Part shown: in pieces, positions 47,088-58,666 of the stretch
Layout of the letters: each line of letters starts with the position of its first letter
Numbering within the stretch: position 1 is the stretch's first letter
Source of the DNA: Chrysoporthe austroafricana
Taxonomy: Eukaryota; Ascomycota; Sordariomycetes; Diaporthales; Cryphonectriaceae
Assembly: GCA_001051155.2 (NCBI GenBank)
Contig: JYIP02000006.1
Location: 1,860,001-1,924,000, forward strand
Length of the DNA stretch: 64,000 bases
Direction: 5' to 3'
Notes under the pieces: generated by a model
The model's database searches: none
Seen by the model: only the letters and a program-made list of their open reading frames with translations
Told to the model about the DNA's origin: nothing
Made by a program: the position numbers and the translations under genes

Positions 47088-47501
47088 CTTGTGGTGTCAA
47101 GAATGGATCAAGGTGCGAGAAACGTAGGATCACTATGGGTGGAGAGCGGGAGTCTGGTAGGGTTGGAATGGGAGAGCCGAGTGGGAAATTGCATGTGGTG
47201 AGAAGACGGACTCGAAAAATGACCCTGGCGCTGGAAATTTTCGAAATTCTGGAGGGGCAGAGGGGTCGGCTTATCGGCTTATCTAAGACAAGAAAGTTGG
47301 AGAGGCAAGGAAATCTTGCCCCACGACGTTAATTTCTAAGCTGCGCTTCTACACCAACATATCATCCCTCCAGATTCAAATATCCTTGAAGGCAATTTTT
47401 CAAGGCCCCAACTCTAGTCTGCTCAACTTTTTGAGACTCGGATATAACTCTTGGTCCTTTCATACACGAGCAGAACGAGACACATATCGGAATCACCCAC
47501 C
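47088..47501. promoter_or_regulatory. Bidirectional LTV1-LSG1 promoter with RRPE-like element
   Basis: The 414-bp divergent spacer has AATTTTTCA at 47394-47402. Its complement TGAAAAATT matches the ribosomal RNA processing element (TGAAAAATTT) known from yeast ribosome-biogenesis promoters. No PAC box (GCGATGAG) was seen. The function of this site in filamentous fungi is inferred. Confidence 0.45.
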
Positions 47502-49511
47502 ATGCCTCAACCAAAGTCACAGAAGAACGTTGGCCTGGGCAATGCCCTGATGCACGATCGCTTTGGCAAGGGCAAAGGAAAGGACCGCCGACGAGGGACG
47601 AACGCCGTGACACGCGTCAATCACACGACAGGCGAGGAATACATCACGAACGAACGTGAGGAGGCGAGCTGGGTTAAAATGCGCAGTGTCACAGAGCAGG
47701 GCGCGCTGGACGAGTTTCTGGCGACTGCCGAGCTGGCTGGCACCGACTTCACAGCCGAGAAGATGAACAATGTCAAGATCATCCATACCGACCAGAAGAA
47801 CCCATACCTTTTGTCAGCCACGGAGGAGCGAAAGACGCTCAAGAAGCACAAGGAGAACAGGGGAAAGTTGACAGTACCGAGGAGGCCAAAGTGGGATGAG
47901 AATACCTCACCTGAGGAGCTAGACGCGCTGGAGAGGGAGAGCTTTCTGAACTGGAGAAGAGGGTTGGCGGAGTTGCAAGAGAATAATGACCTGTTGATGA
48001 CACCTTTCGAACGGAACTTAGAGGTGTGGCGGCAGCTCTGGCGTGTCATTGAGAGGTCGGAACTAGTGGTGCAGATTGTCGACGCTCGGAATCCTCTAAT
48101 GTTCCGATCTGAGGATTTAGAGCACTACGTCAAGGATGTGGATCCACGGAAAGAGAACTTGCTGCTCATCAACAAGGCAGATATGATGACCTATAAGCAA
48201 CGAAAGGCATGGGCGAACTATCTCAAAGGTGCGAAGATCGCCTACAGATTTTTCTCGGCACAACTGGCGAAGGAGTACAATGAATCAAGAGAAGACGATG
48301 AATCAGAGGATGAGGCACAGCCGAGCAGTTCCCGGGCTGCGGGGAAGTTGGCTGACGAGGAAGCTGAGGAACTGGATGGAGCGAAACAGCCAGATGGCAC
48401 CGAGGACGACGGGAAGGCCGGTGCGAATCCTAGACCTACCCAAGACAGCGCTGGTCCAGCACCCGAAGAGGATGATGAGGACACAAGGATAATGACAGTG
48501 GAAGAACTGGAGAGCATATTCTTGCAACATGCGCCCGACAACTCCTCGACAGATCACAAAATTACCATTGGACTTGTCGGCTACCCAAACGTTGGTAAAT
48601 CATCAACGATCAACGCACTCGTCGGCGCCAAGAAGGTCTCGGTGTCATCTACACCAGGAAAGACCAAACACTTTCAGACCATACACCTCAGCGATAGGGT
48701 TGTCTTGTGCGACTGTCCCGGTCTCGTCTTCCCCAACTTCGCGACTACAAAGGCGGAGCTGGTTTGCAATGGCGTCCTGCCTATTGACCAGCTACGGGAG
48801 TTTAGCGGACCAGGAGCTCTGGTCGCCAAGCGGATTCCCAAAAGCTTCCTAGAAGCCCTATATGGTATCACGATACACATGCGGCCGCTAGAAGAAGGCG
48901 GCACCGGCGTGCCTACCTCTCAAGAACTTCTTAGAGCGTATGCTCGCGCCAGAGGCTTCGCCACAACAGGCCAGGGTAACCCAGACGAGTCTCGCGCGGC
49001 GCGATATATCCTCAAGGACTATGTCAACGGCAAGCTCCTCTGGGTGGAGCCGCCGCCGGGAGACATTGATGCAAAGGAGTTTAACAGCGAGCTATATGAT
49101 CCGTCTCATTTGACTGGCAAGCGGCGTCTTGCGCTTGCGGCTGCTATGGAAGCGATGTCTGTTGCTGGCGGAGAAGATGAGAGCGAATTTGGCGATCTTG
49201 ACGTGGTCTCGTTGCAACCAGCGGGAGCCAAGTCGCAAAACCTCGACAAGAATTTCTTCGGCTCTGGAAGTGGTAACGCAGGACATCTGGGCCGGCCATT
49301 CAACTACAAGTACACGCAGCAGGGAATGGTTGCGACTGCTGCGACCGGTGGCAAACACTTGAGTGGACGGAAGGCTCGTGCGATGGTCGCGCTGGAGAAC
49401 GGGCTGGATCCTAAGGACGTGCAGTTGAACATGTCTGGCAAAAAGCACTTCAAGGGCGGGCAAAAGGCAAAGGGCAAGAAACGGGCGAATGGGCTAAACG
49501 ACGATTTCTGA
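47502..49511 (+). CDS. LSG1: LSG1, cytoplasmic GTPase for 60S subunit maturation
   Basis: Intronless 669-residue circularly permuted GTPase. Lsg1 releases the export adaptor Nmd3 from cytoplasmic pre-60S particles. The G motifs occur in permuted order: NKAD (G4, about residue 223), then GYPNVGKSS (G1, about 359) and DCPG (G3, about 404). The segment TPFERNLEVWRQLWRVIERS before G4 is diagnostic for Lsg1 as opposed to Nog2. An acidic insert rich in Glu and Asp lies between G4 and G1, and the C-terminus is Lys-rich. The ATG at 47502 has a good context (ACCATGC) and starts the conserved MPQPKSQKNVGLG; in-frame sequence upstream lacks an ATG. Divergent from LTV1. Confidence 0.94.
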   Translation: MPQPKSQKNVGLGNALMHDRFGKGKGKDRRRGTNAVTRVNHTTGEEYITNEREEASWVKMRSVTEQGALDEFLATAELAGTDFTAEKMNNVKIIHTDQKNPYLLSATEERKTLKKHKENRGKLTVPRRPKWDENTSPEELDALERESFLNWRRGLAELQENNDLLMTPFERNLEVWRQLWRVIERSELVVQIVDARNPLMFRSEDLEHYVKDVDPRKENLLLINKADMMTYKQRKAWANYLKGAKIAYRFFSAQLAKEYNESREDDESEDEAQPSSSRAAGKLADEEAEELDGAKQPDGTEDDGKAGANPRPTQDSAGPAPEEDDEDTRIMTVEELESIFLQHAPDNSSTDHKITIGLVGYPNVGKSSTINALVGAKKVSVSSTPGKTKHFQTIHLSDRVVLCDCPGLVFPNFATTKAELVCNGVLPIDQLREFSGPGALVAKRIPKSFLEALYGITIHMRPLEEGGTGVPTSQELLRAYARARGFATTGQGNPDESRAARYILKDYVNGKLLWVEPPPGDIDAKEFNSELYDPSHLTGKRRLALAAAMEAMSVAGGEDESEFGDLDVVSLQPAGAKSQNLDKNFFGSGSGNAGHLGRPFNYKYTQQGMVATAATGGKHLSGRKARAMVALENGLDPKDVQLNMSGKKHFKGGQKAKGKKRANGLNDDF

Positions 49512-50116
49512 GGTATCCAACTCGCCAGGGCTAGTATCTAACACTAGCGACGATGCTCTACGCCCTTGCAAACATCATTCACGCCAAGCCCCTGGTAGCC
49601 TGCGACGTGGGGCCGGATACAACCTCGAGGCAGTACTGGGTAAGATCTTCCTGCAGCAGACGATCTCAAAACGCAGCCATCGCTACTATAAAAATATGTC
49701 AAATTCGGGTATGGTGTCTTGATTATCTACCCCTCTCGTAGTATGTGGGTAGCATAGTGGATCTGTGACGTGACTAGGCCTCACATTCATACATATCACA
49801 CTACATTCGCGAGTCGTATTCCGGCATACATTACTTGATTTGGTGTGCCATCCTATATCAAGGGCAAGTGATTCCACGTATTGTATGCAATGCAATGCAG
49901 CGGCTGAGGGTGCAGTAGGACGATAGGATTGCGTCCCACTAGGATGGGAATGTCTTACACTTAAAAGGGTCCCATGCTGCTTCCTCTCCTCAGCTACACA
50001 GCAACTAGGTGATCAGATTTCGGCCAACAAGCACTGAAGGTAGTGAACAACACTGGGCTGCGCTTGCTAAACTGCCGACCTTGAAGGCGAGGGCGGAGGT
50101 AACTATCGCTGCAAGA
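49512..50116. other. Intergenic, P450 promoter
   Basis: About 0.6 kb with no coding signal between LSG1 and the P450 start. It holds LSG1 3' UTR and the P450 promoter; no recognised regulatory motif. Confidence 0.55.
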
Positions 50117-52210
50117 ATGGACCCAGTCACCGAAGTTATATCATTCGCTATTGGCGTGTCTCTTCATGTCTTCCTCTTTCGACATGGAGAATGGGATCTC
50201 GAGGTCAAGAACCTAGGCATAGCGGCGGCAACAGCCCCGGTCGCCGTCGCTCTAGTTCTCGATCTGCTCTCACGGACATCCATCCAGTCTGGGCACGACC
50301 TGTGGTGCCTTGGCAAGGCGTCTTTGATGCTTGTCGCCACCTCAATTCTCGGAGTCTACACCAGCATGCTCGTCTACAGAGCCTTTCTCCATCGTCTGGC
50401 TCGTTTCCCTGGCCCCTTTCTTGCGCGGGTGTCGCACTTCTGGATCGCAGCCAAGGCTTTCGAAACGCACCAGGAGTACGCTGAGCTGTACAAACTGCAT
50501 GAGACTTACGGAGACGTCGTGAGGATCGGTAAGAGCGCCAGCCTGGTGCTGGAGAGGAGGCATGGTCTGACGATTCCCTTTCAGGCCCATCGAGCTTGTC
50601 TATCAATGATCCGCGCGCTCTCCACGCCGTACACGGTCCCAACTCGAAGTGCACCAAAGCTCCATGGTACAACGCATTATATCCTATGTACTCACTACTT
50701 ACATCGCGAACTGCGCAGGAACATACATCGCGACGTAGGGCATGGGAAAGGGGCTTTACCACGAAGGGTCAGTCTCCTCCAAGCCTCTCGGTCCCTGCCA
50801 ACTTGGAGGTCGTCCCAGATTACTCACAGACAGGTACAGCACTGCGACACTACGAGCCTCGAGTATCATTCTGGGCCGACAAACTCCTGAAGCAAATCTC
50901 ATTGAATGAGGGGCAGCCCCTGGATGTGTCTCTCTGGTTCAACTTTTACTCTTTCGATGTCATGGGTGACCTTTCCCTCGGCGAGAGCTTTGGTATGCTA
51001 GACCGAGGCAAGCCACATTGGATCATGGACAGCCTCCATGGCTTCATGTTCTCTTTAGGTGTATTCAGCCACATCATGTGGGCTATACACATTTTCACCA
51101 GACTGCCGGTTGTCAGTTCGCAGAATGCCAAGTTCAACAGATGGGTTACGAACGCGGTGCAGAAGAGGATGAAGGTAAATTCAATAGAAACTCTGGGATA
51201 ATTACATGTTGCCCCTCCATTGCGAAGCAGTCATCATGGCAACAGCAGCTAAGCCACAGATATTTGCAGAACCCACCAGATGTACCTGACGTCTATTCCT
51301 GGATCCTCGACGATTACAACTCAAAGCCGAACCCGACGATGCAGGAACAAATCAACCTCGTCGGAGACGGGATGCTCATCACCGTCGCAGGAAGGTATGA
51401 TTCGGGCTCAAGATGAGCAATTTCAGTCACCTCTTGTGCGAGACTGACAAGCCATCCAAAGTGATACAACAGCAGCGGCACTCACCTGCTTATTCCTCGA
51501 GCTCGCCACCCACCCAGAAGCGGCGCGCCGCCTTCAGCAGGAACTTGACGAGCTTGTTGGAGGAAACGCGGAGCCGGACAACTACTCCCTATCGAAGTTG
51601 AAGTACCTCCAGGCCTGCGTAGATGAGACCCTGCGCCTTTATCCCGCCGTGCCCTCGGGAGGTCAGCGTTTCACGCCTCCTGAAGGCCTGAAGATCGGAG
51701 AGGACTTGTTCATCCCGGGTAACACCATCGTGCAGACGCCGCAGTTCCTTTTGCACCGAGGTGAATCATCTTTCGCATATTTCTCGGCGTTGCATGAGTG
51801 ATAGTTGGCTGACACGAGGACTTTATGGCCACACAGATGAGCGCAACTTTGCTCGGCCTCTCGAGTTCATCCCCGAGCGGTGGACGACGGAGACCCACCT
51901 GATCAAGAACGCATCTGTGTATTCTCCATTTTCGATCGGTAAGCAGCCTCTCGGGCCATTGTTCATGCCGGGTGCAAGGAAGAGCAGGAACGTCTTATCC
52001 TGGGTGCTAACACTGTCGACAGGCGCGTCCAACTGCGTGGGCAAGCAACTGGCGTTGATGGAAATTCGAAACCTGGCGAGCCGGATTCTGTGCCGTTACA
52101 ATGTGGCGCTTGCCCCGGGGCAGGCCAAGGATGCTTACATCCGAAAGCTGGTCGACGGATTCACGATTTCCTGCCCGAAGCTCGACTTGATCTTCACGCC
52201 CAGACATTGA
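50117..52210 (+). CDS. Cytochrome P450 monooxygenase
   Basis: Microsomal P450 of 547 residues in seven exons: 50117-50528, 50585-50767, 50840-51174, 51270-51394, 51462-51760, 51837-51938 and 52023-52210. The N-terminus has two or three hydrophobic helices before the Pro-rich hinge RFPGPF, as in the fungal tryprostatin-hydroxylase-like group. Oxygen-binding helix AGSDTT is at about residues 350-355, the ExxR pair is Glu407/Arg410 (DETLR), then FIPERW, and the haem loop FSIGASNCVG has ligand Cys490. In the second intron several acceptors are possible; the one at 50839 gives the conserved KALRHYEPRV. Substrate is unknown. No partner biosynthetic genes lie beside it, and it is intact, unlike the 5-20 kb genes. 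Confidence 0.9.
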
Positions 52211-55200
52211 GCCCGCAATCAAGAGACGTAGACCACTTGCACACGAAGGGCGGTCACTTGGTTCTGGACATGGATTTCGGCAGAAATATATTGCAGCTGA
52301 ATATGTACGTAGAAGAATTGAAAAGACTCGTGTCGTAAGGGACAGTCTTACGACAAGACCGCCAAAAGCTAACGATCTAGTTACAAGTGACCAGCACTCT
52401 TCCCACTTTTCACAAAAGAAAATATATTTATATATACAATCTTCCCGTGCAAGATCATGCCAGACGTCTGGCCAGCGGATAAGGGCGGCACCACCGCACC
52501 GCTTGCGGTGAATTTCGTGTCTTCCAGTAGATGTGCTTCTCCTTGACTCCCGCCCACAGGCGGCAGGCCCAGCTGCGCGGGACAGGAGGGTCGAAACAGC
52601 GTCCACTCGCACACGTGTGGCATGGGCCGGGTAGAAACGAATGTAGGGTAGAAACGTCTAGACTTTGTCTCATGTATTGCTCCGAAGCGGAATCACGGCA
52701 CGTGAGTGGGCGGATCATTTCGCTCGCGTGCCTCTTGGTCACGAGGTGGCCGAGGCGGCCGTCCGAACGGTCGCATATCATCGGCGCCATCCTCGTCTCA
52801 GCCGAGGCGGCAGCCGCTTGCTTCTAGGGATATGCAGGGTACTTCTGAAGGGAATTTCTTTGAGCGGCTCGCCAGTGTCGCGCCTCGCATTGGTCACCAC
52901 GACACTGGCGTTACTATCGAGCGAGTGCTTGGCCTGTACCAGACAGGATACATCGTTGCCTTGAGCCTCGGTCGTCCGCATCCTCAGCCGAGACGGTGGT
53001 TGCCGCCGCCCTCGAGGAATGAGCGGACTGACGAGTGCGTAGTGCCCCTTGGCCCGCCAATACCACCACTCTTAGTTCACGGCGACAATATTTTCGCTAT
53101 GGGGCGAGCGCGCGGTTTGTGCAGGCGGGGCACGTTCCTGACCTCGGTGGGCGTGAGAGGTGCCACCACGCACAGCTTTGCAGGTGCACCCCGTGGGGGG
53201 AAGAGGGCGATGACTGGAGTCGCACTAAGGGGCGGTCGGAACGAGTCGGTATATTTATTTTGCGAACATAGAAAAGGGCTCGGAGAGCGGTGGCAGGATT
53301 GCAACGCTGTCCAGCAGTGTTGTGTGAAGATTGGTAAACATGTCGAGAGAAATGTAGTGAAGGCCTGCTTCTCGGGGAGATGAAGAATTGAGCGTCGAAC
53401 TGCTACCGGAGCAACTAGAAGGAAGTATGAATGAGTGTGTTGGTGGATGAAGATTCGGATGGGAACTCAAACTGGCGATTCCACCGGTATATATATGTGT
53501 TTGTGTGCGCAGGGCTATGCCCCAAATCGATTCATCCGTCTCCCATCGTCATCGAAATACGATGGTGGAGAAGGTAACCACTCTTCGGGGGAAAATATCC
53601 AACACACTGTCTTACATGGACGTCCAGATTGGGTCGTTGACTCCCCAATCGATATACAGCCACGACACCCTACCATCCCTCAACTAGGTCCGAGGCCCAG
53701 ACATTAGAACCTTCCTCCCATCCCTGCCGGTCTATCCGGCGTCGTCTCCAAGACCATCTGGAATCCACTGTGATCTCGAGTCAAGGAAACGGAGTCACCG
53801 CATCTCCTGATCTAGAGTTGCCGGCCGTGAAGCGGACTTGACTTCACCCCCTCCCTGAGCTCCGACTGTTTCAGTCCAGCTACACGGCGGTTGCTCGTGA
53901 CTATGTGGCTGCGGTCATAGGTTTCGATGCTGACTACCCACATCGCCTTGCGATGCCTATTGTTTATCTCGGACTATCATCTCATAGATCGTGATACCAA
54001 GATGCCCGATCTCTTTACGTCCAGTACGAAAGCGTAAAGCGTATCAGGTAAATATGCCCCGATCGGGCGATCCCCAGGCTCTTCCGAGAATTGACTGGTC
54101 CGACGCCACCCGCCATGCGGCGTGTAAACGGTGTTCCGGCCTCATGCGCGTATGGATTGATGAAGATACCGAGGCCGTTCAGATGCTCAGTGGTACCACG
54201 GTCTCTGATGTCATCCTTGGTCGCATTGCAGCCATATCCAGCAGACCTTTCTCTCACATCATGGCGATCGAAAATACTGCGACGGCCGCATCGCAGCACG
54301 TCGATTGCCTAGAGCACCAGGGTGAATGAACATCAAAGACGGCTCGTCCCTGTTCACCTGACGTATCCATCGCGGGTGCAGATTCTAACTTGCAAGCTTG
54401 TATGATTTTGATGTTCTTCTTAGTGTTGTTAAGTTTGTTTCGGAATAAAATCGAAGCCACCCAGAAGGTGAGATGTGGGCCTCATCAGGGTCCCAGTACA
54501 CTGACATTGGGCGCGCTCATGGTGGACTTGAGAGCCTATATAGCTTCAAAGCAGCCCAAGACAGACGCATCAGTCACTCTGGCCGACGACATCCACGAAT
54601 CTCTTTTGATAAATCCTTCAACGAAGGACCGTCATGCGGAAATGCCATGGGAATGTTCAGCCTTCTCAGCAAGGAGCGCACCGCTGTTGCCTCCCCATTC
54701 TTGTACTATGAATCATAGTCCAAGCCACCATGGTAGCAGCCGCTTCAGCACTTCAATCGAGCCACCGGCCCAACGAACGGCTAATGCTAGGGCTCACATC
54801 AAACTCACAGCCCTTGATGGTTCGAAGACAAGTGACGTAGCCCCGTCACCCGCGGCGACGGAGACACTGGTAAGGAAATGGCAAGATGTTTCCACCTACA
54901 CCGCCCGAGGGCTCCGGCTACTTAGCTATGCCTTCTTGCTAACAAGTTTCCTATCTTAGGCTCGTCCGGCCCTTCTGCGCAGCCCCAGCATTTCCGTCAT
55001 GGACCAATGCACATAGACATACTTGTCCGAGCATCTAGGCGGCGCGGGCTTGGAACCTTGGTTCAACGAACGAGTAGTGCCTGACAGCACCTTTTCCAGC
55101 TACTGCTGAGAGATTGCCGCCACCAGTGGAAGAGATAGACGCGCGCCAATCCGTACTGCGACCAAGGTTCAACTGGTAAGCACCAGGCTTTAGAGGCAGG

Positions 55201-55540
55201 CTGACAATGTCCACTGATAGGCCGAGGATATGAATTGCATGCTCTTCGTGAAATCCCAGGAGCAGAGCGAGCAGTGGTAGGGAAAGAAAACAGGAGAGGT
55301 AACCCAGCCTGACTGCTGCTCATGTACCGTGCCGTGTACTCCATCGTGTCCCTCCCACTGCAGTAGTACAGTTAGCAGCGGTGGCTCTCGGACCGCGTCG
55401 ATCTCCTTTGCCAAGCGTGACAGCAGCCACATGCAACGGATCGAGCCGTGCGCCCTCAGCATGAAGCTCTGGCACCGGTGAAGAGCAATGACCGAGAGGC
55501 TACTTGGAAAGACGAACCGGAGGGAGCCAGCAACAGACAA

Positions 55541-55594
55541 AAGAAGAAAGAAAAAAAAAAAGAGAGAGAGAGAGAGAGGGAGAGAGAAAGAAAA
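55541..55594. repeat. Purine (A/GA) low-complexity tract
   Basis: A run followed by (GA) dinucleotides, at 55560-55578 almost perfect, then further AG-rich sequence. Confidence 0.9.
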
Positions 55595-57260
55595 GGGCTG
55601 AGGTGCCAAGAATTTCGAAGATATTGATCACAGACAAGACTTGGACGCCGGACAAGAGGCCTCAAGAGGCAAGAAACTGCCGCCTTCAGAACCAGGTCAT
55701 CCTTGGCCCCTGCTGAGCAGCAGATAAGCTTCAACGGCTTGCACTTCGCACATGCGTTAGACTTCGTCTCCCGCCACGGGGGGGCACGGCTGGGGGTTCA
55801 CTATAGCTAGGACACGACCAAAAACAGGATCTCCCCGAAAGGTCATTGGTGATAGCGCAATGCGGGGTTAGCCGAGCCATGGGATATCGACGGCCGGGCG
55901 AGCAGATAGGCTGTAGGAGCATCTCTCCCGAGGCGATCGTGTCTGCGTGCGCGCTGAGCTGCTGGGAAATCCGGTAAGTGTGGTCTCGTCACACCCGAAG
56001 ATGTCATCTGGTGAGGTGCCAGGGGGGCAGGATGCTGGTATCCCGTACGGGGCCCCAAACGGTGCCTCGTAAGTATGACGCGCGAGTGAGGCTACGAGGC
56101 TCGTGTGGTCTTTGATCGTCCATAAGGTGTGGCAGCGGGCGGTGGCCATCCAGACCAAATCTTGGCCCTCTCGGGAATGGACTTCTGCTGCACCGTCAAT
56201 CGTGATCAGGGTGCGCTGGGGTCTGGTTGGATGAGGTGGCCCCGGGAGCTACATGGTAATAATGCATGTAGTGCAGCCGGCATCAAGCTGTGACGCGCCT
56301 CTTGGTCTCTGCCGCGCGCTGCAGCTCAGAGTGGTCGGTGGTTGGTGGTGGGTGGCAGGTTGCCCCGTTTCGTTTTACTTCTTCTCCCGCCCTGATTGCT
56401 GCTCGCAGGGCAGCGAGCTAGCAAGCTGGGCCCGTGGCCTGTCAGCCCGTGAACTGTGGACTGTGGGCTGCGGCCCGTGGATGCTTCTGGTCTGGACTGT
56501 TGTGGGACCGTGGCATCCGCATCACCAAGCGAGAAACCGTGCAGCGCATACTGGCATGGGTTTCGACGGAGGAGGGGTTCGTGGATGGCGCGCCCGCCAG
56601 CTGCCTCGTCCCCTGGCGCCCCTGACGGCATTTGCGGTGAGACAAGGGCGGTGATTGGTGGGCGCGTCTCTTTCTGCTTGCTGATTAAATTTCGTGCCCA
56701 CCTGGAGGACGCTCCCCGACCGATGCGCTCCATCTGCATATTGAACGAATGCCCAGATAGGGGCAGATGGGTACCACAGTAAAGGGGAGAAGCGCAGTGC
56801 GCAGTGGCGGTATGTACTTAGGAGGTGGAAGGCCGGCCGGGCTGGTGCGCTCCGGACGGGGCGGCGGGCAGAGTACAGTAGAGAGAGGTGAAGTCGCGAT
56901 CAGCTTCGATGGCAGGCCAGGCAAGTCTGGATGAACGGCACTGCGGGATCCCTCTTAGACGCGCAGCCTGAGTCATGGAGAGGTCACGTCGATGCCCGTC
57001 CGGCATGCACACCACGAGACAGATCGCTGGTGGGGTTGGCGATGCATCATCCCGCCTGGCCTTCGGATGAAGGCGAGGGAGACATCGGAGGAGATGGCGA
57101 GGGCGCGCAGGGCGCCGGCGTAGATACTGTGCGGGTGTACACCTGTGTCCAGAAGTGAGGTAGACCTGGACTCCACAGGAGCTGACGAGAAGCGGAACAT
57201 TATCCTCAGCAGAGGCCACCTGAGGCCACCGCAGCGGCCCAGCCTGTTCCCAGGTACCTA

Positions 57261-57296
57261 GCCACCTGTGCCACCCGTGCCACCCGTGCCACCCAC
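57261..57296. repeat. 9-bp tandem repeat, four copies
   Basis: Unit GCCACCCGT repeated at 57261, 57270, 57279 and 57288, with the first and last copies slightly changed. Confidence 0.9.
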
Positions 57297-57845
57297 GAAT
57301 TCGCCCCTTCCTCTCGCCGGCCGTCATGGTGGTTAGTGCAAGGGCAAATTGCATCGATCAGGCGCGAGCGGGCTTGTCACGGCCTGCCCTGCCATGCCTG
57401 CGTCCTGCGTGTGCCTGCGAGAGCTGCTGTAGGGTACGGCAGGGCAGGGCATGGAGGGGAAACCGCTGGAGGGGCCTGGGGCCCTGGTGCCATAGCACGA
57501 TTAGTGCTGCTCAGGCACACTCCCAAGGGATGGATGAGGGTACTTCCGTACCTCCCCCCCGTGGCACGCATGGGTACGTACCCTGCCCACGAGGAAAGGG
57601 GTAGAGACATCCCCACCAGCCCAGGACGGGGGGACCATAGTGCCATCCCCATCCCATACCATCCCGTCCTCGCCTGGTGCGCCCTCGCGACTACCCAGAG
57701 TAAAAAGACCGACAGGGCCAGGATCTCGCGCCTTGTGTGAAATTGACGTCTGCTTCCTCTCTTGCCAGCAGTCTTTTTTTATCCCCCCTTCTTCTGGGAT
57801 CCATATCCGTCCTTGACCCTGCCCTACGCTACCTCACCTTACCTA

Positions 57846-57869
57846 CCTGCCCGCCTGCCCGCCTGCCCG
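57846..57869. repeat. 8-bp tandem repeat, three copies
   Basis: CCTGCCCG repeated three times in the C-rich sequence upstream of SMI1. Confidence 0.9.
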
Positions 57870-58666
57870 CCTACCTATACCAACACTGCCCACCTCGCAA
57901 CCGTCTCACCACCCGGGTTCCTCATCACCATCGCCATCGTTTTGTGTCCTTTGACTGACCCAGCTCAACACTCGTTCGGCACCAAGCACTCCAATACAGC
58001 CCTGTCGGGTGACGACGACTACAGTCACTACACGCCAGCCTCGCCTGACTCGATCAATGACTTGGATTCTAGTCTTGGCAGAGAGTTCAACTTGATCCGG
58101 ATGTGGTTGCGACGAGTCGCCTAGCAGAGAGCAAAGAAAACTGTCAAGCGCCACTTCTGCTTGTCAGGCCGCCAACAACGCCAGCACGCGCGTCTTGCAC
58201 GTTCCTGTTACTGTTTTCCCGCACGCTACACCCGCTAAGGGGAAAAAAAAACTCTAAAAAAAAAAATAGGTGGCGGCTGGGTCGGTTGACTAAGGAACGG
58301 CAAGGCTTCCGTCGCAATCCAGTCCAGGCCCTGACTGCACGACCGTGGCTAGAGATAGCGGGAGCAAGTCCTCGACGGCCTTTCAATTCTCACGACAATC
58401 CCACATCCGCGACCATCGTCATTTTCGCATCTCCCTCTCTTCCTCCTCTGCTTCCCGCCGACACGGGTAGCTCTGCCTATCACGGGCAGACTCTCACTAC
58501 GGCTCAAAACGGTGACGACCGAGACCCACGTCCCTAGGCTCCTTCTCCTTTAGCCCCTGGGTCTCGACCGCCATCCCTTTCCCTTCAACAAATCGGTTCT
58601 TCGACCGCGTCGCCCAGTCTCGCAACTCAGCTCCACGCGCCAGACGTCAAGACACAGCTGCCCGCC

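Larger units (their letters stand above)
52211..58666. other. Long stretch with no supported gene; microsatellites; SMI1 promoter/leader
   Basis: Almost 6.5 kb. Frames up to about 225 codons exist, but none begins with a good ATG, carries known motifs or pairs with convincing introns. The part from about 57700 to 58666 is pyrimidine-rich and could be promoter and 5' leader of SMI1. A GA microsatellite, a 9-bp repeat and an 8-bp repeat are listed separately. Fast-evolving small genes or non-coding RNAs could be present and unseen. Confidence 0.45.

Noticed and set aside
53035..53383. Overlapping plus-strand frames in the region after the P450
   Set aside because: No recognised domain or matching introns; the 225-codon frame (52706-53383) lacks an ATG at its head.
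54402..54959. About 185-codon frame with hydrophobic start
   Set aside because: The hydrophobic start could be a signal anchor, but the rest lacks any conserved pattern or splice context; kept out for lack of support.
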